Assembly (NCBI GenBank): GCA_022821645.1
Contig: JAJEDE010000001.1
Coordinates: forward strand, 62,001 to 126,000
Direction of reading: 5' to 3'
DNA length: 64,000 nt
Origin: Chloroflexota bacterium
GTDB taxonomy: Bacteria; Chloroflexota; UBA11872
Part shown: piece after piece, positions 36,637 to 45,458 of the stretch
How the letters are laid out: every line of letters starts with the position of its first letter
Position numbering within the stretch: position 1 is the stretch's first letter
Position numbers and translations under genes: made by a program
Notes under the pieces: model-generated
What the model was told of the DNA's origin: nothing
Databases searched by the model: none
What the model saw: the letters and a program-made list of their open reading frames with translations, nothing else

Positions 36637-37806
36637 GTGAGTACTACCGAGACCACCGGCTCAATGACCGGTCGCGAGCGCTACCTCAACGCGCTCCAGG
36701 GCAAGCCCGTGGACCGCATTTGCGTTGGCAGCCCCACGTCCCTGGCGACCTACGAGGAAATGCGCCGCCTCGGCATCGAGTGGCCCGACGCGCATTACGA
36801 TGCCGCGCCCATTGCCCTCCTGGCCGAGCGCAGCTATACCGACCACGGCTACGACTCGATCATGCCCTACTTCAGCATCATCCTCGGAGCCGCGGCGCTG
36901 GGCGCTGACATCGAGTGGGGCGAGGATCCGTGGGAGTTCGAAAAGAGCACCGGCAAGATTATTTCCGGTCCCCGCATGCCCGCCGTCAGCCCGCCCAACC
37001 CCTGGACGACGCCGGACGAAATCGTCATCCCCGACGACTTCCTCGAACGCCGCGAAACCAAGGCCGTCATCGATTCAATCAAGATTCTTCGCGAGCGCCA
37101 CCCGGATGCCGCCGTCATCGGCAAAGTCATGGGCCCCTGGACCCTCTCCTACCACATGTTCGGGCCGCAGGAGTTCCTGATCAACGTCATCCTCGACCCC
37201 GACTACGTGCATGCGTGCCTCGACCGCCTTATGCCGGCCTCCATCGAGTTCGCCAACGCCCAGATCGAGGCCGGGGCCGACGCCATCTGCCTGGCTGACC
37301 ACTCCACCGGCGATCTGGTCCGCGCCGAGACCTACCGGGATTTCCTGATGCCGGTCCACCAGAAGATCACACCCCAGATCAACTCGCCCGTGGTCCTCCA
37401 TTGCTGTGGCAAGACCCTCGACCGCATGCAGTACATCAAGGACGCCGGCTTCGAGGCCTTCCACTTCGCCACCGAGAACGATCCGCACGACGCCAAGGCC
37501 GTCGTCGGCGACTTCAAGCTCGTCGGCAACGTCAGCAACTTCGTCACGCTGCTCACCGGCCGGCCCGAGGACGTGGCGTTCGAGGTCGAGGACATAGTCT
37601 CCGCCGGCATCGACATCATTGCCCCCGAGTGCGCCATCCCCCCGCAGGTCACCAACGAGAACCTGATGGCCGTGCCCACCGCCGCCCGCGGAGAATTCCA
37701 AGGCGATCCGGCTGTCACGGATCCCAGGAACATGGCCCACGAGTACCGCGTAGAGGTCGCCAGGCAGAGCGCGGCAGCCTCCGCTGGACCGGCGCTAAGC
37801 CTGTAG
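36637..37806 (+). CDS. Uroporphyrinogen decarboxylase-family methyltransferase
   Basis: A 389-residue TIM-barrel protein of the UroD superfamily, closer to the corrinoid methyltransferases MtaA/CmuA than to HemE. Seen: TGRERYLNALQGKPVDRI at the start, VIGKVMGPWTLSYHMFG, ICLADHSTGDLV, and VVLHCCGKTLDRMQYI followed by GFEAFHFATENDP; the HCCG motif supplies the Zn-type His/Cys ligands used to bind a thiol acceptor. GTG 36637 has GGAG seven bases before it. Together with RACo, a methyl transfer involving B12 is inferred; the methyl donor is unknown. Confidence 0.85.
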   Translation: MSTTETTGSMTGRERYLNALQGKPVDRICVGSPTSLATYEEMRRLGIEWPDAHYDAAPIALLAERSYTDHGYDSIMPYFSIILGAAALGADIEWGEDPWEFEKSTGKIISGPRMPAVSPPNPWTTPDEIVIPDDFLERRETKAVIDSIKILRERHPDAAVIGKVMGPWTLSYHMFGPQEFLINVILDPDYVHACLDRLMPASIEFANAQIEAGADAICLADHSTGDLVRAETYRDFLMPVHQKITPQINSPVVLHCCGKTLDRMQYIKDAGFEAFHFATENDPHDAKAVVGDFKLVGNVSNFVTLLTGRPEDVAFEVEDIVSAGIDIIAPECAIPPQVTNENLMAVPTAARGEFQGDPAVTDPRNMAHEYRVEVARQSAAASAGPALSL

Positions 37807-37910
37807 GCGGCGGAGTCCGCTGCCCGTCCTTGGGTGGTCGCCATGTTCGACGGCGACGCTCTGTCAGGAATCTGCCCGGTTAATGCGTAAATCTGAGGTC
37901 CGTCGGCGCC

Positions 37911-39119
37911 ATGCCTGATCGACGCTCCCGCTGGCGCGAAGTGTCGGGTATTCCCGTCGAAGCCCCGTTCCTTCGTGCGGTTGAAGCGCTGGGCGGTCCT
38001 TCGGCCCTCGGCTATCCCATCACGCCCGGCCTGTTCGCTGGCGACGCGTTGCAGCAGTACTTCAACCACGGACGGCTGGACGTGCCCGGCCGTTCGAGCG
38101 TTCATCAGGTCGGCGTCCCTCGGCTCGCGGCGCTTGGCAGCACAATGGCCCTCGCGCTTCAGGCGCCCCTTGCAGCGGGCTCTGATGGCCCCTTCGCCGA
38201 TCCCTGGACCGACGAGTCACGCCGCGACAGCGCCGGGCCGCCGGCCAGCGCGCCCTTCGACTGGCGCGGCTGGCGCATGCGCCTCTACGAGCGCGAGCTT
38301 GTCCGCTTGCTGGACCGCTCACCCGTGGACGCGCGACCAACCCCCGGCCATCTGGGAGATCTTTTCGTGACGCTGGCCGACGAGTCGCGCGCTCGCGGCG
38401 CCAACAGTCCGGTGCCCGTTCAACGCCCGACCACCGATGCGCCGACAGAGGTTCACGCCCCTATCCTCACCTACCACCGCACCGGCGGCCCCGCGGCCTT
38501 CCAGGCACAGCTCGAAGGGCTGATGGACGCCGGTCTCACCCCTGTCTCGTTCGAACATCTGGTCGCGGCCATCGAAGGCTGGGCCGAACTGCCCGATAAG
38601 GCATTCGTGGTGTCGTTCGACGACGGCTGGCTGGACCAAATCGACGGCGCGCTGCCGGTGCTCGAGGCGCTACGCGTGCCGGCCGTCTTCTTCGTTCTGC
38701 CCGGCTTCGATCGCCACGGTCAGGGCCACATGACGCTGGCCGACATTCAAACCGTGCGCGCGGCCGGTATAACGATCGGCTCGCACACCATCAACCACGC
38801 CGACCTGCCGCCGCTGTACCGGACCAATCTAGGCGCCGCCCAGGCCGAAGTCGTCGAGTCCCGCCAGTGGCTCGAAGCCGACATCGACGGCGTCGACTAC
38901 TTCGCGTATCCCTTGGGCCGATTCGACCCGGACGTCACGGCGCTCGTCGTCGCCGCCGAATATCGAGCGGCCGTCACCACCGTGCCCGGCATCGTGCACA
39001 ACCTTGGCCGCCTCTTCGAACTCCGCCGCGTCGGCCTCGAAACCTGGTGGCCGCTGCAAGATGTCGTGCAGAAGATCCGGCAAGCCGCGCAAGTCGACGG
39101 CGTGCCGTCGCCGATCTAG
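37911..39119 (+). CDS. Polysaccharide deacetylase-family protein
   Basis: A 402-residue protein with a C-terminal NodB-type deacetylase domain (residues ~185-380). Seen: the catalytic SFDDGW, metal-binding SHTINHADL (HxxxH), and YFAYPLGRFDP. The N-terminal ~170 residues show GGPSALGYPITP...YFNHGRLDV, a LGFP-like/peptidoglycan-contact type segment, but no signal peptide is seen. It would remove acetyl groups from a cell-wall or surface glycan. A start further in would not restore a signal. The gene overlaps the convergent degV stop by 4 bp. Confidence 0.85.
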   Translation: MPDRRSRWREVSGIPVEAPFLRAVEALGGPSALGYPITPGLFAGDALQQYFNHGRLDVPGRSSVHQVGVPRLAALGSTMALALQAPLAAGSDGPFADPWTDESRRDSAGPPASAPFDWRGWRMRLYERELVRLLDRSPVDARPTPGHLGDLFVTLADESRARGANSPVPVQRPTTDAPTEVHAPILTYHRTGGPAAFQAQLEGLMDAGLTPVSFEHLVAAIEGWAELPDKAFVVSFDDGWLDQIDGALPVLEALRVPAVFFVLPGFDRHGQGHMTLADIQTVRAAGITIGSHTINHADLPPLYRTNLGAAQAEVVESRQWLEADIDGVDYFAYPLGRFDPDVTALVVAAEYRAAVTTVPGIVHNLGRLFELRRVGLETWWPLQDVVQKIRQAAQVDGVPSPI

Positions 39120-39958
39120 GCCCGCGCCACGAAGGCAAACCCGAACGCGCCCGGTCCCGTGTGCGTACCGATAACCGGACTGATCGGCACGTCGGGGATC
39201 GTGTCGCCGTCCGCGTTCAGCGGGTCGGCCACCTCACGCTTCAGGCGGTCGTGCTCCGGCTGCGCGTTCGCGTGCAGGATGGCCCAGCTGGAGACTCCGT
39301 TCGGCGCCTGTTCCCGCACCCGGTCAGCAATGGCCGTATAGGCCTTGCGCATGGTGCGCACGCGCGTAACCGGCGCCACAACGCCGTCACTCAACTCCAG
39401 CACCGGCTTTACTTTCAGCAGTGACCCCACAAACGCCTGGGCGCCGCCAATGCGGCCGCCTCGCTTCAGGTACTCGAGCGTTTGCACCACGAAGATGATG
39501 TGCGCCCGCTCGGCATGATCGGCCACCACCCCCTGAATGTCCTCCAGGCTCGCCCCATCCCGAGCCGCGCGCGCCGCGGCGATCGTGCTGAACGCCATCG
39601 CCGGCCCAACCAGCCGCGAGTCCAGCACCAGGATCTCCCGGTCCACCTGGGCTGCGCCCTGTCGGGCCGACTCCACGGTCTTGCTCAGGTCCGTTGACAC
39701 GTGAATCGACACAATCGGTCCGTCCCCCGCAACCTCGCCATAGGCTTGCGCAAACTCGGCGGGATTTGGCTGCGAGGTCATCGGGTGATCCGGCGAAGTT
39801 TCCAACAGCCGATAGAATTCCTCGGTGCCCAGGTCCACGCCGTCCCGGTAACTCGTAGTCCCGAACGTCACGTGGGTTGGGATGACTGTGATCCCCAGTT
39901 CCGCTGCAATTTCGGGAGGCAGTGAAGCCGTGCTGTCGGTGACGATTTGTATTGACAT
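39116..39958 (-). CDS. DegV-family fatty-acid-binding protein
   Basis: A 280-residue DegV protein that binds a fatty acid; in Gram-positives FakB-type members present it to a FakA kinase. Seen: IVTDSTASLPPEIA, TSQPNPAEFAQAY, and LEYLKRGGRIGGAQAFVGSLLKVKP, the family hallmarks in order. It diverges by 32 bp from a small membrane protein gene. No fakA-like DAK gene is adjacent. Confidence 0.93.
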   Translation of the reverse strand: MSIQIVTDSTASLPPEIAAELGITVIPTHVTFGTTSYRDGVDLGTEEFYRLLETSPDHPMTSQPNPAEFAQAYGEVAGDGPIVSIHVSTDLSKTVESARQGAAQVDREILVLDSRLVGPAMAFSTIAAARAARDGASLEDIQGVVADHAERAHIIFVVQTLEYLKRGGRIGGAQAFVGSLLKVKPVLELSDGVVAPVTRVRTMRKAYTAIADRVREQAPNGVSSWAILHANAQPEHDRLKREVADPLNADGDTIPDVPISPVIGTHTGPGAFGFAFVARA

Positions 39959-39990
39959 GTTCTTTGCAGCTTCCGATCAAGGCGTATGAC

Positions 39991-40254
39991 GTGGCGAGAA
40001 TAATCCCGGGCACTCTCAAGGGCAAAATCCTGGCCGCCCTGCTCGCCGTGATAACCCTCGCTGTTCTGGCGCTCGCCCTTCTTGTTGTGTTCTGGACCTG
40101 GCTCTCATGGGTCCTGGTCGCGGCCTTCGTTTTGTGCGGGGCCGTCGTCGTACTGCTCGCCGTGGGTCTTCTGGTCTACCTCCTCACCCAGCGTCGAAAG
40201 CTCACGGCGCTCCGCGTGGGCTGGACCGACGGCGAAGCTCTAGGCAACCCATAG
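39991..40254 (+). CDS. Small two-helix membrane protein
   Basis: An 87-residue protein with two strongly hydrophobic helices (about residues 13-36 and 40-66) and a short basic tail RRKLTALRVGW. The GTG at 39991 is preferred to a TTG at 39952 that would overlap the divergent degV start. No family recognised. It lies between degV and recF and probably shares a promoter region with degV. Confidence 0.55.
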   Translation: MARIIPGTLKGKILAALLAVITLAVLALALLVVFWTWLSWVLVAAFVLCGAVVVLLAVGLLVYLLTQRRKLTALRVGWTDGEALGNP

Positions 40255-40331
40255 CCGCCGCCCCGCATCCGGCATCTCGCCCACAACCCCAAGCGGCCCG
40301 GCGCCGGTGTCACAATGCACCGGGATACCCA

Positions 40332-41465
40332 GTGCGCGTCGCCCAACTCCACCTCGCCAACTTCCGCAACTACCGGCGTCTGACCCTGGATCTGCCGCCC
40401 GGCCCCAGCGTCATCGTCGGCGGCAACGGGCAGGGCAAGACCAACCTGCTCGACGCCCTGCACATCCTGGCCTCCGCCCAGAGCCTGCGGCCCGGTCCCG
40501 AGGCCGCCTGGGTGCGCTTCGAGGCCCCCGCCGCCGAGGGCTTCGCGCGTCTGCGCGCCCGGATCACCTCCGACTCCGGCCCCGCCGACGTCGAAATGAT
40601 CGTCGCCCGCACGCGCCCTGACGACGGCGAAGCCTCCGGCGTGCGCCGCCGCGCCCGCGTCGATGGCGTCGTCACTCGCCTGGCTGATCTTCCCGGCCGC
40701 CTTCTCGCCGTCAGCTTCGCCCCGGCCGACCTCAATCTCTGGACCGGCGCTCCATCCGGCCGCCGCCGCTGGCTCGACCTGGCCGTCGCCCAGGTTGAGC
40801 CGGCCTACACCGCCCACCTCACGACCTACGAGAACCTGCTCACCCGCCGCAACGCCTTGCTGCGTCGTCTCCAGGGCGGCCTCGGTCGCCCAACCGAGCT
40901 TGAATTCTGGGACGACCGCATCTCCGAGCCCGCCGTCGCGGTCACCCGCGCCCGAGCCGCCTACGTCGCCCGCGTGCGCGCCCCCGTCAACCTGGGATTC
41001 GAAGCCATGCAGGGCGGCGCGCGGCTCGACCTTGCCTATCGCGCCGCGGGCCTCGGTCTCGACGCCCAGGGCTACCGAATCGCACTCAACCAGCGACGCA
41101 ACCGCGACATCCAGCGAGGCACCTCCAGCCTCGGCCCACACCGCGACGACCTGGAAGCCCGGCTGGACGGCCGCCCCCTCGCCCACGTCGGCTCCCGTGG
41201 CCAGCTTCGCCTTGCGGCCCTCGCCCTCAAGCTCGGCCAGCACACCGTCGCCCGCGACCGACGCGGCGAACAGCCCGTTCTGCTTCTGGACGACATCGCC
41301 GCCGAACTCGACCCCGCCCACCGCCGTCTCCTTATCGACCAGTTGCCTGAAAAGGCCCAGTCGTTGGTGACAACCGCCGACGCCGCCTTTTTGAGGGACA
41401 CCGCGCTCCGGCCCGCGGCCCGCTACCGTGTGGTGGCCGGCGAGATTGAGCGCATCCATGGCTGA
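40332..41465 (+). CDS. recF: DNA replication/repair protein RecF
   Basis: A 377-residue SMC-like ATPase that loads RecA at gaps. Seen: LHLANFRNYRRL at the start, Walker A GGNGQGKTN, the FAPADLNLWTGAPSGRRRWLD block, the ABC signature region SRGQLRLAALALK, and Walker B PVLLLDDIAAELD. GTG 40332 gives the expected VRVAQLHLANFRNY start. dnaA, dnaN and gyrB are not next to it; instead degV and a small membrane protein precede it, so the usual origin cluster is split. Confidence 0.94.
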   Translation: MRVAQLHLANFRNYRRLTLDLPPGPSVIVGGNGQGKTNLLDALHILASAQSLRPGPEAAWVRFEAPAAEGFARLRARITSDSGPADVEMIVARTRPDDGEASGVRRRARVDGVVTRLADLPGRLLAVSFAPADLNLWTGAPSGRRRWLDLAVAQVEPAYTAHLTTYENLLTRRNALLRRLQGGLGRPTELEFWDDRISEPAVAVTRARAAYVARVRAPVNLGFEAMQGGARLDLAYRAAGLGLDAQGYRIALNQRRNRDIQRGTSSLGPHRDDLEARLDGRPLAHVGSRGQLRLAALALKLGQHTVARDRRGEQPVLLLDDIAAELDPAHRRLLIDQLPEKAQSLVTTADAAFLRDTALRPAARYRVVAGEIERIHG

Positions 41466-41796
41466 TCGACGCGAAGGCCGCCCGCGCAGCACCCGCGAAC
41501 TCATCGATCGCATGTCGTCCCGCCCCGACCTCCGCTTTGGCGCGCGACGCGTCGATACCGTGGATGCTCTCCTGGAGTCCCTGGACGAAGTGCTCGGCCG
41601 TGCCACCGCCGCCCGCTGCCGCATCGTGTCCGTCCGTGGCACCGAAGCCCGCATTGCCTGTCGCGACAACTCCACGGCCATGCGCATTCGCTTTTACGTG
41701 CCGGACATCCTCGATTCCGTCCGCTCCCGGCTCGATGCCGACGACGTCGCATCCCTGCGCGTCACCGTCGCCACCCACGGCTGGGACGACGCCTAG
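41458..41796 (+). CDS. DUF721/DciA-like protein
   Basis: A 112-residue protein overlapping the recF stop by 8 bp. Its order (N-terminal helical part with STRELIDRM, then a beta-rich core GTEARIACRDNSTAMRIRFYVPDILDSVRSRL) follows the DUF721 domain of DciA helicase loaders, which is also found directly after recF in actinobacteria. Sequence resemblance is modest and the gene position is the stronger reason. It might help load the replicative helicase. Confidence 0.55.
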   Translation: MADRREGRPRSTRELIDRMSSRPDLRFGARRVDTVDALLESLDEVLGRATAARCRIVSVRGTEARIACRDNSTAMRIRFYVPDILDSVRSRLDADDVASLRVTVATHGWDDA

Positions 41797-41859
41797 CGTC
41801 CGTCTCGTCTTCGGGCGCCGGTAGACTCCCTCCATTCCGGCCCGCCAGGTGCCTGCCCA

Positions 41860-43242
41860 ATGCAATTCACCCGCTCACTCGAAGTCATCGCCAGGCCCGA
41901 CGTCCTCGTCGTCGGCGCCGGTTGCGCGGGCACCGTTGCTGCAATCTCAGCTGCCCGCGCCGGCGCCTCAACCCTCGTCGTTGAGCGCGGCGGCTTCGCT
42001 GGCGGCTACATCACGGGTGTGGTCGGCGCGTCCCTGGATGGATTCGTCGACCTGCGCTCCGGTCTGCCCGTCGTCGGCGGCGTCGTCTTCGACCTGGCCC
42101 GCGCCGCCGCCCATACCACCGCCTCCGGAGACCTGGCGACCACTCGCTTCCGTTTCAACGCCGAGGTCGGTCAGTCGCTGGCCAACCTCGACCGCCACGT
42201 CATTCACTTCGACATCGAGCGCTTCAAGCTCCAGGCCGACCGCCTCATGCAGCAGTCCGGCGCCCAACTCCTGTACCACTCGGTCGTGGCCGATGTCATT
42301 CGTCAGGGCGACCGCGCCACGGAAGTGGTCGTGGCGAACAAGGGCGGCCTCGGCCTGATCCAACCCAAGGCCATCGTCGACGCCAGCGGCGACGCGGATG
42401 TCGCCGCCTTCGCCGGCGCCCCCTACGACCAGGATCTGGACGCCCAGCAGCCCATGAGCCTGCACTTCCGCGTCGGCGGCTTCGACGCCACCCCCGAAGT
42501 CCGCGCGCACTGCAGCGCCCTGCTCAAGCAAGCCGTCGCCGACGGCCGCCTCAAGCTCTACGGCGGCCCCTGGATGGCTCCCTACGCCGAGCGCGATTAC
42601 TACTTCAACGCCACCCGCTTCGCCGGCAACGGCACCGATCCGAACGACCTCTCGGCCGCCGAAATCCAGGGCCGCAAAGACGCCCGCCTCATGTTTGACC
42701 TCTTCAAGGAGCACATACCTGCCTTCAAGGACGCCTACTTCGTCACCTCGGGTCCCGTGGTCGGCGTGCGCGAGACCCGCCGCATCCGCGGTGACCGCGT
42801 CCTCACCGCCCACGACATCCAAAACGCCGTCGCCTACGACGACGCCGTCTCGCTCGGCGCCTGGTGGCTCGACCGGCATCCCGTCGACGCCTCCGGCTAC
42901 CACGAGCACGTCATCACCCGCCCCTACGACATCTCCTATGGCACGCTCACCCCGCAAGGGCTGTCCAACGTGTGGGTCGCCGGACGCTGCCACTCCGCTG
43001 AGTCGGCCGCGCTCGCCTCCAGCCGCGTCACCGTCACCTGCATGGGCATGGGCCAGGCCGCCGGCACCGCCGCCGCGCTCTCCGCCGGCAGCGGCTTCGG
43101 TAGCCGCGAGCTTGACATAACGCAGCTTCAGCAACAGCTCCTGGACGACGGCGCAATCATCGGCTCCCGCGCCGACGAGGTCCGCGCCGTCGGTGACGCC
43201 ATGCGCCCCGAGGAGATGCCCTCAGCGGCCGCCAGCCACTAA
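41860..43242 (+). CDS. FAD-dependent oxidoreductase (FAD_oxidored family)
   Basis: A 460-residue flavoprotein. It opens with DVLVVGAGCAGTVAAISAAR and LVVERGGFAGG (FAD site), and ends with the family-typical LSNVWVAGRCHSAESAALASSRVTVTCMGMGQAAGTAAAL. Such proteins occur with sugar-acid and glycan degradation genes in marine bacteria; the reaction is not defined. It precedes a convergent TIM-barrel isomerase-like gene and a sugar catabolic group. Confidence 0.88.
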   Translation: MQFTRSLEVIARPDVLVVGAGCAGTVAAISAARAGASTLVVERGGFAGGYITGVVGASLDGFVDLRSGLPVVGGVVFDLARAAAHTTASGDLATTRFRFNAEVGQSLANLDRHVIHFDIERFKLQADRLMQQSGAQLLYHSVVADVIRQGDRATEVVVANKGGLGLIQPKAIVDASGDADVAAFAGAPYDQDLDAQQPMSLHFRVGGFDATPEVRAHCSALLKQAVADGRLKLYGGPWMAPYAERDYYFNATRFAGNGTDPNDLSAAEIQGRKDARLMFDLFKEHIPAFKDAYFVTSGPVVGVRETRRIRGDRVLTAHDIQNAVAYDDAVSLGAWWLDRHPVDASGYHEHVITRPYDISYGTLTPQGLSNVWVAGRCHSAESAALASSRVTVTCMGMGQAAGTAAALSAGSGFGSRELDITQLQQQLLDDGAIIGSRADEVRAVGDAMRPEEMPSAAASH

Positions 43243-43255
43243 GGGCCAACGCGCC

Positions 43256-44122
43256 TCAGGTCGTATTCGTCGCCGGGCGCGGCTTACCGGTCGCGTCCAG
43301 CATCGCCAGCACCACGTCCCGCGCTTCCCGGAACAGTTCCAACGGGTCGCGTCCAGCCCCGTACGCCGAGTTATTCAGGTGCGGCTCCAGCGCCAGGTCC
43401 TCGACCACGTCGGGATCCACCGCCTGCATGATCTGCGGCCACTGCCCGTCGCCCTGGCCGATCGGGACGATCGTCCCCGTCGCCGCCACGTAGTCCTTCA
43501 GGTGCAGCACCCGCACCCATGGCGCCACGTTGGACCACGCCTCGTCGAACGGCTGCGTCTCGCTGGCCACGTACGCGTGCGCGTCAAACGCCAGCGCTGC
43601 CTGCTCCGGCTCGTAGTCCGACAGGATGTCCCGCGTGCTCTCTCCGTCCAGGGTGTACATGCGGTAGTTGTTCTCCAGCAGCGCAACCGCGCCGTCGCCG
43701 TCGGTCTCGATCCGCCGTACCAGCCGCTCAAATGCGGCCTTCACCGCGTCCCGGTCCTCGGCGCCCGTCGAGCCGTCGCGCGGCGCAAACGAAAACACTC
43801 GAATCCACCGCGACCTTAGTACGTTCGCTGCCTCGATCGACCGCGCGAGCTGACGCTCAACCTTGGCTTCGTCCGTGTCCACCGCGTACTTAGCGACCGG
43901 CGACGTCACGCAGTAGCACCCGATCCCGCTCCCATCCAGCCGCCGGCGTAGTTCGGCCAACTGCTCGTCGCTGAGCTCGTCGATGGAAAGCGCCGGCCCG
44001 TCCGCCGTAAGGCGCAGCTTGGTCAGGTTTGCCCGAGGGACCCCCAGCACCCGCAGACCGGCAATCTGCTCATCCAGCGGCTCCGCGATCTCCCCGCACA
44101 TTCCGGACATGCCCCAACTCAT
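43256..44122 (-). CDS. Sugar phosphate isomerase/epimerase-like TIM barrel
   Basis: A 288-residue AP_endonuc_2-type TIM barrel. Metal-binding acid residues are seen in VALLENNYRMYT, LAFDAHAYV, VLHLKDYV and LALEPHL, as in xylose-isomerase-like epimerases. The first ~12 residues are Met/Gly-rich. It would interconvert a keto sugar or inositol derivative. It is followed on the same strand, upstream in transcription, by a beta-propeller protein gene 42 bp away; the two may form one unit. Confidence 0.85.
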   Translation of the reverse strand: MSWGMSGMCGEIAEPLDEQIAGLRVLGVPRANLTKLRLTADGPALSIDELSDEQLAELRRRLDGSGIGCYCVTSPVAKYAVDTDEAKVERQLARSIEAANVLRSRWIRVFSFAPRDGSTGAEDRDAVKAAFERLVRRIETDGDGAVALLENNYRMYTLDGESTRDILSDYEPEQAALAFDAHAYVASETQPFDEAWSNVAPWVRVLHLKDYVAATGTIVPIGQGDGQWPQIMQAVDPDVVEDLALEPHLNNSAYGAGRDPLELFREARDVVLAMLDATGKPRPATNTT

Positions 44123-44164
44123 GGACGTTCTCCTGACCTTCCGGCGACGTCGCCGGCGCGCATT

Positions 44165-45370
44165 CTAGGCGTCGCCGACTGCCTCCACGGGAATCGCTGC
44201 CGCCGCCGCCAGCGCCGGTCGCAGGTCCACCGTGTACATCTGCCGTGTCCCCTCGTGCACCGAATCGATGCACAACGCGGTCCCGTCCCGGTTCCACCGC
44301 GGATGCAAGTCCACGCGCAGTGGTCCATCAAACTCCGGCGGCGCATGAAACGCCGCCAGGTCCACCCGCAGCCCGTCCGCCGTCCGCACGATCATCAGCC
44401 GTCGCAGGTTCTGTTCATCGGGATACGTGTCATTGGCAATCCACGTCCGGTCCGGCGAATACGAACAGTGCCCGTCTTCCGTCAGCACGTCCGCTGCGAA
44501 CCGTCGCGGCTCAGCCCCCGCGTCGCTCACCCGCCAAAAGGCATTCGCCGCCGCCGGCGCCCCACCCCACACCAGGATTTCGTCAGGACACCGCCAGTCG
44601 TAGTGCGACACCAGCCGCGCTCCCCAGATCACCCGCGCCTCCGACCCATCGGGCGCCAGCGTCACGAGTCGCGTCTGCCGAGGCCCCTCCAACGGCTGCC
44701 ACCGGTGCAGCACCGCCACCCGCGAGCCGTCCGTATTGATCTGCGCGTGATTCAACCAGTGCTTCTGCCCAACCATGCTCGCGTCTGAATCAAGCTCCAC
44801 GATATCCGCCAGCGACAACACAAGCTCGGCGCCGCCGCTGTCCAGGTCGATCCGCCACACCCCGTCCTCCGCCGGCGCCGCATCACTCGCCCAGGCATCC
44901 GCCACGCCCTCGTACCCATACCCCGGCCGCTGCGTCGCCAGCCGCGCAAAGTTCAGCCCGATCGCGTAGCGCCCCACCGGATCCACCGCATACACGGCCC
45001 GCCCCAACTCCCGCCGTTTCCCGGTCGCTAGGTCATGCGCCACGCCCGCAAACCGCCCGGCCTGCCGCCGGTTGTAAACCACGCGGTCGGCCGTTCCAGG
45101 CAGCCACTGCAACATCGTCCCCTGCTGCCAGCACCACGCCTTCGTCGTGGCGAACGGCTCGAAGGGCTTCAGACCCTCCGGATCGATCAGCCCCAGTTCC
45201 AGTTCATCCTCGGGCGTCGGCTGCCGGTCCCTGAACCCCGCCCGCATGCCCAGCAACTTCGTGCCGTCCGGCGACCACGGCGTCTTCTCGTAGTACCCAA
45301 AGAAATGGTCGCCCGGCGGCTGCGTCACACGCCGAACCGTGACATCCGGCGCCAACAGGACTCTGGACAT
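44165..45370 (-). CDS. Beta-propeller protein (oligogalacturonate-lyase-like)
   Basis: A 401-residue protein made of WD/TolB-type blades, with FGYYEKTPWSPDGTKLLGMR at the start and repeated sections such as HAQINTDGSRVAVLH, SHYDWRCPDEILVWG, GHCSYSPDRTWIANDTYP and LHPRWNRDGTALCID. There is no signal peptide. The pattern matches the oligogalacturonide-lyase/TolB-like propeller group, but catalytic residues cannot be checked here. Divergent by 88 bp from an IPMDH-type gene. A role in sugar handling is inferred from neighbours. Confidence 0.7.
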   Translation of the reverse strand: MSRVLLAPDVTVRRVTQPPGDHFFGYYEKTPWSPDGTKLLGMRAGFRDRQPTPEDELELGLIDPEGLKPFEPFATTKAWCWQQGTMLQWLPGTADRVVYNRRQAGRFAGVAHDLATGKRRELGRAVYAVDPVGRYAIGLNFARLATQRPGYGYEGVADAWASDAAPAEDGVWRIDLDSGGAELVLSLADIVELDSDASMVGQKHWLNHAQINTDGSRVAVLHRWQPLEGPRQTRLVTLAPDGSEARVIWGARLVSHYDWRCPDEILVWGGAPAAANAFWRVSDAGAEPRRFAADVLTEDGHCSYSPDRTWIANDTYPDEQNLRRLMIVRTADGLRVDLAAFHAPPEFDGPLRVDLHPRWNRDGTALCIDSVHEGTRQMYTVDLRPALAAAAAIPVEAVGDA

Positions 45371-45458
45371 GTGGCGAGTCTATGACTCCAACACCGCCCC
45401 GGACTTCGGTATCCTCGCCCGCCTACCTCTACGTGGCCGCATTCGGCCAGGGCGCCCC

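Noticed and set aside
40176..41687. Minus-strand open frame of about 500 codons across recF
   Set aside because: It lies opposite recF and its neighbours. The translation has no recognisable motif and a biased Gly/Ala/Val make-up.
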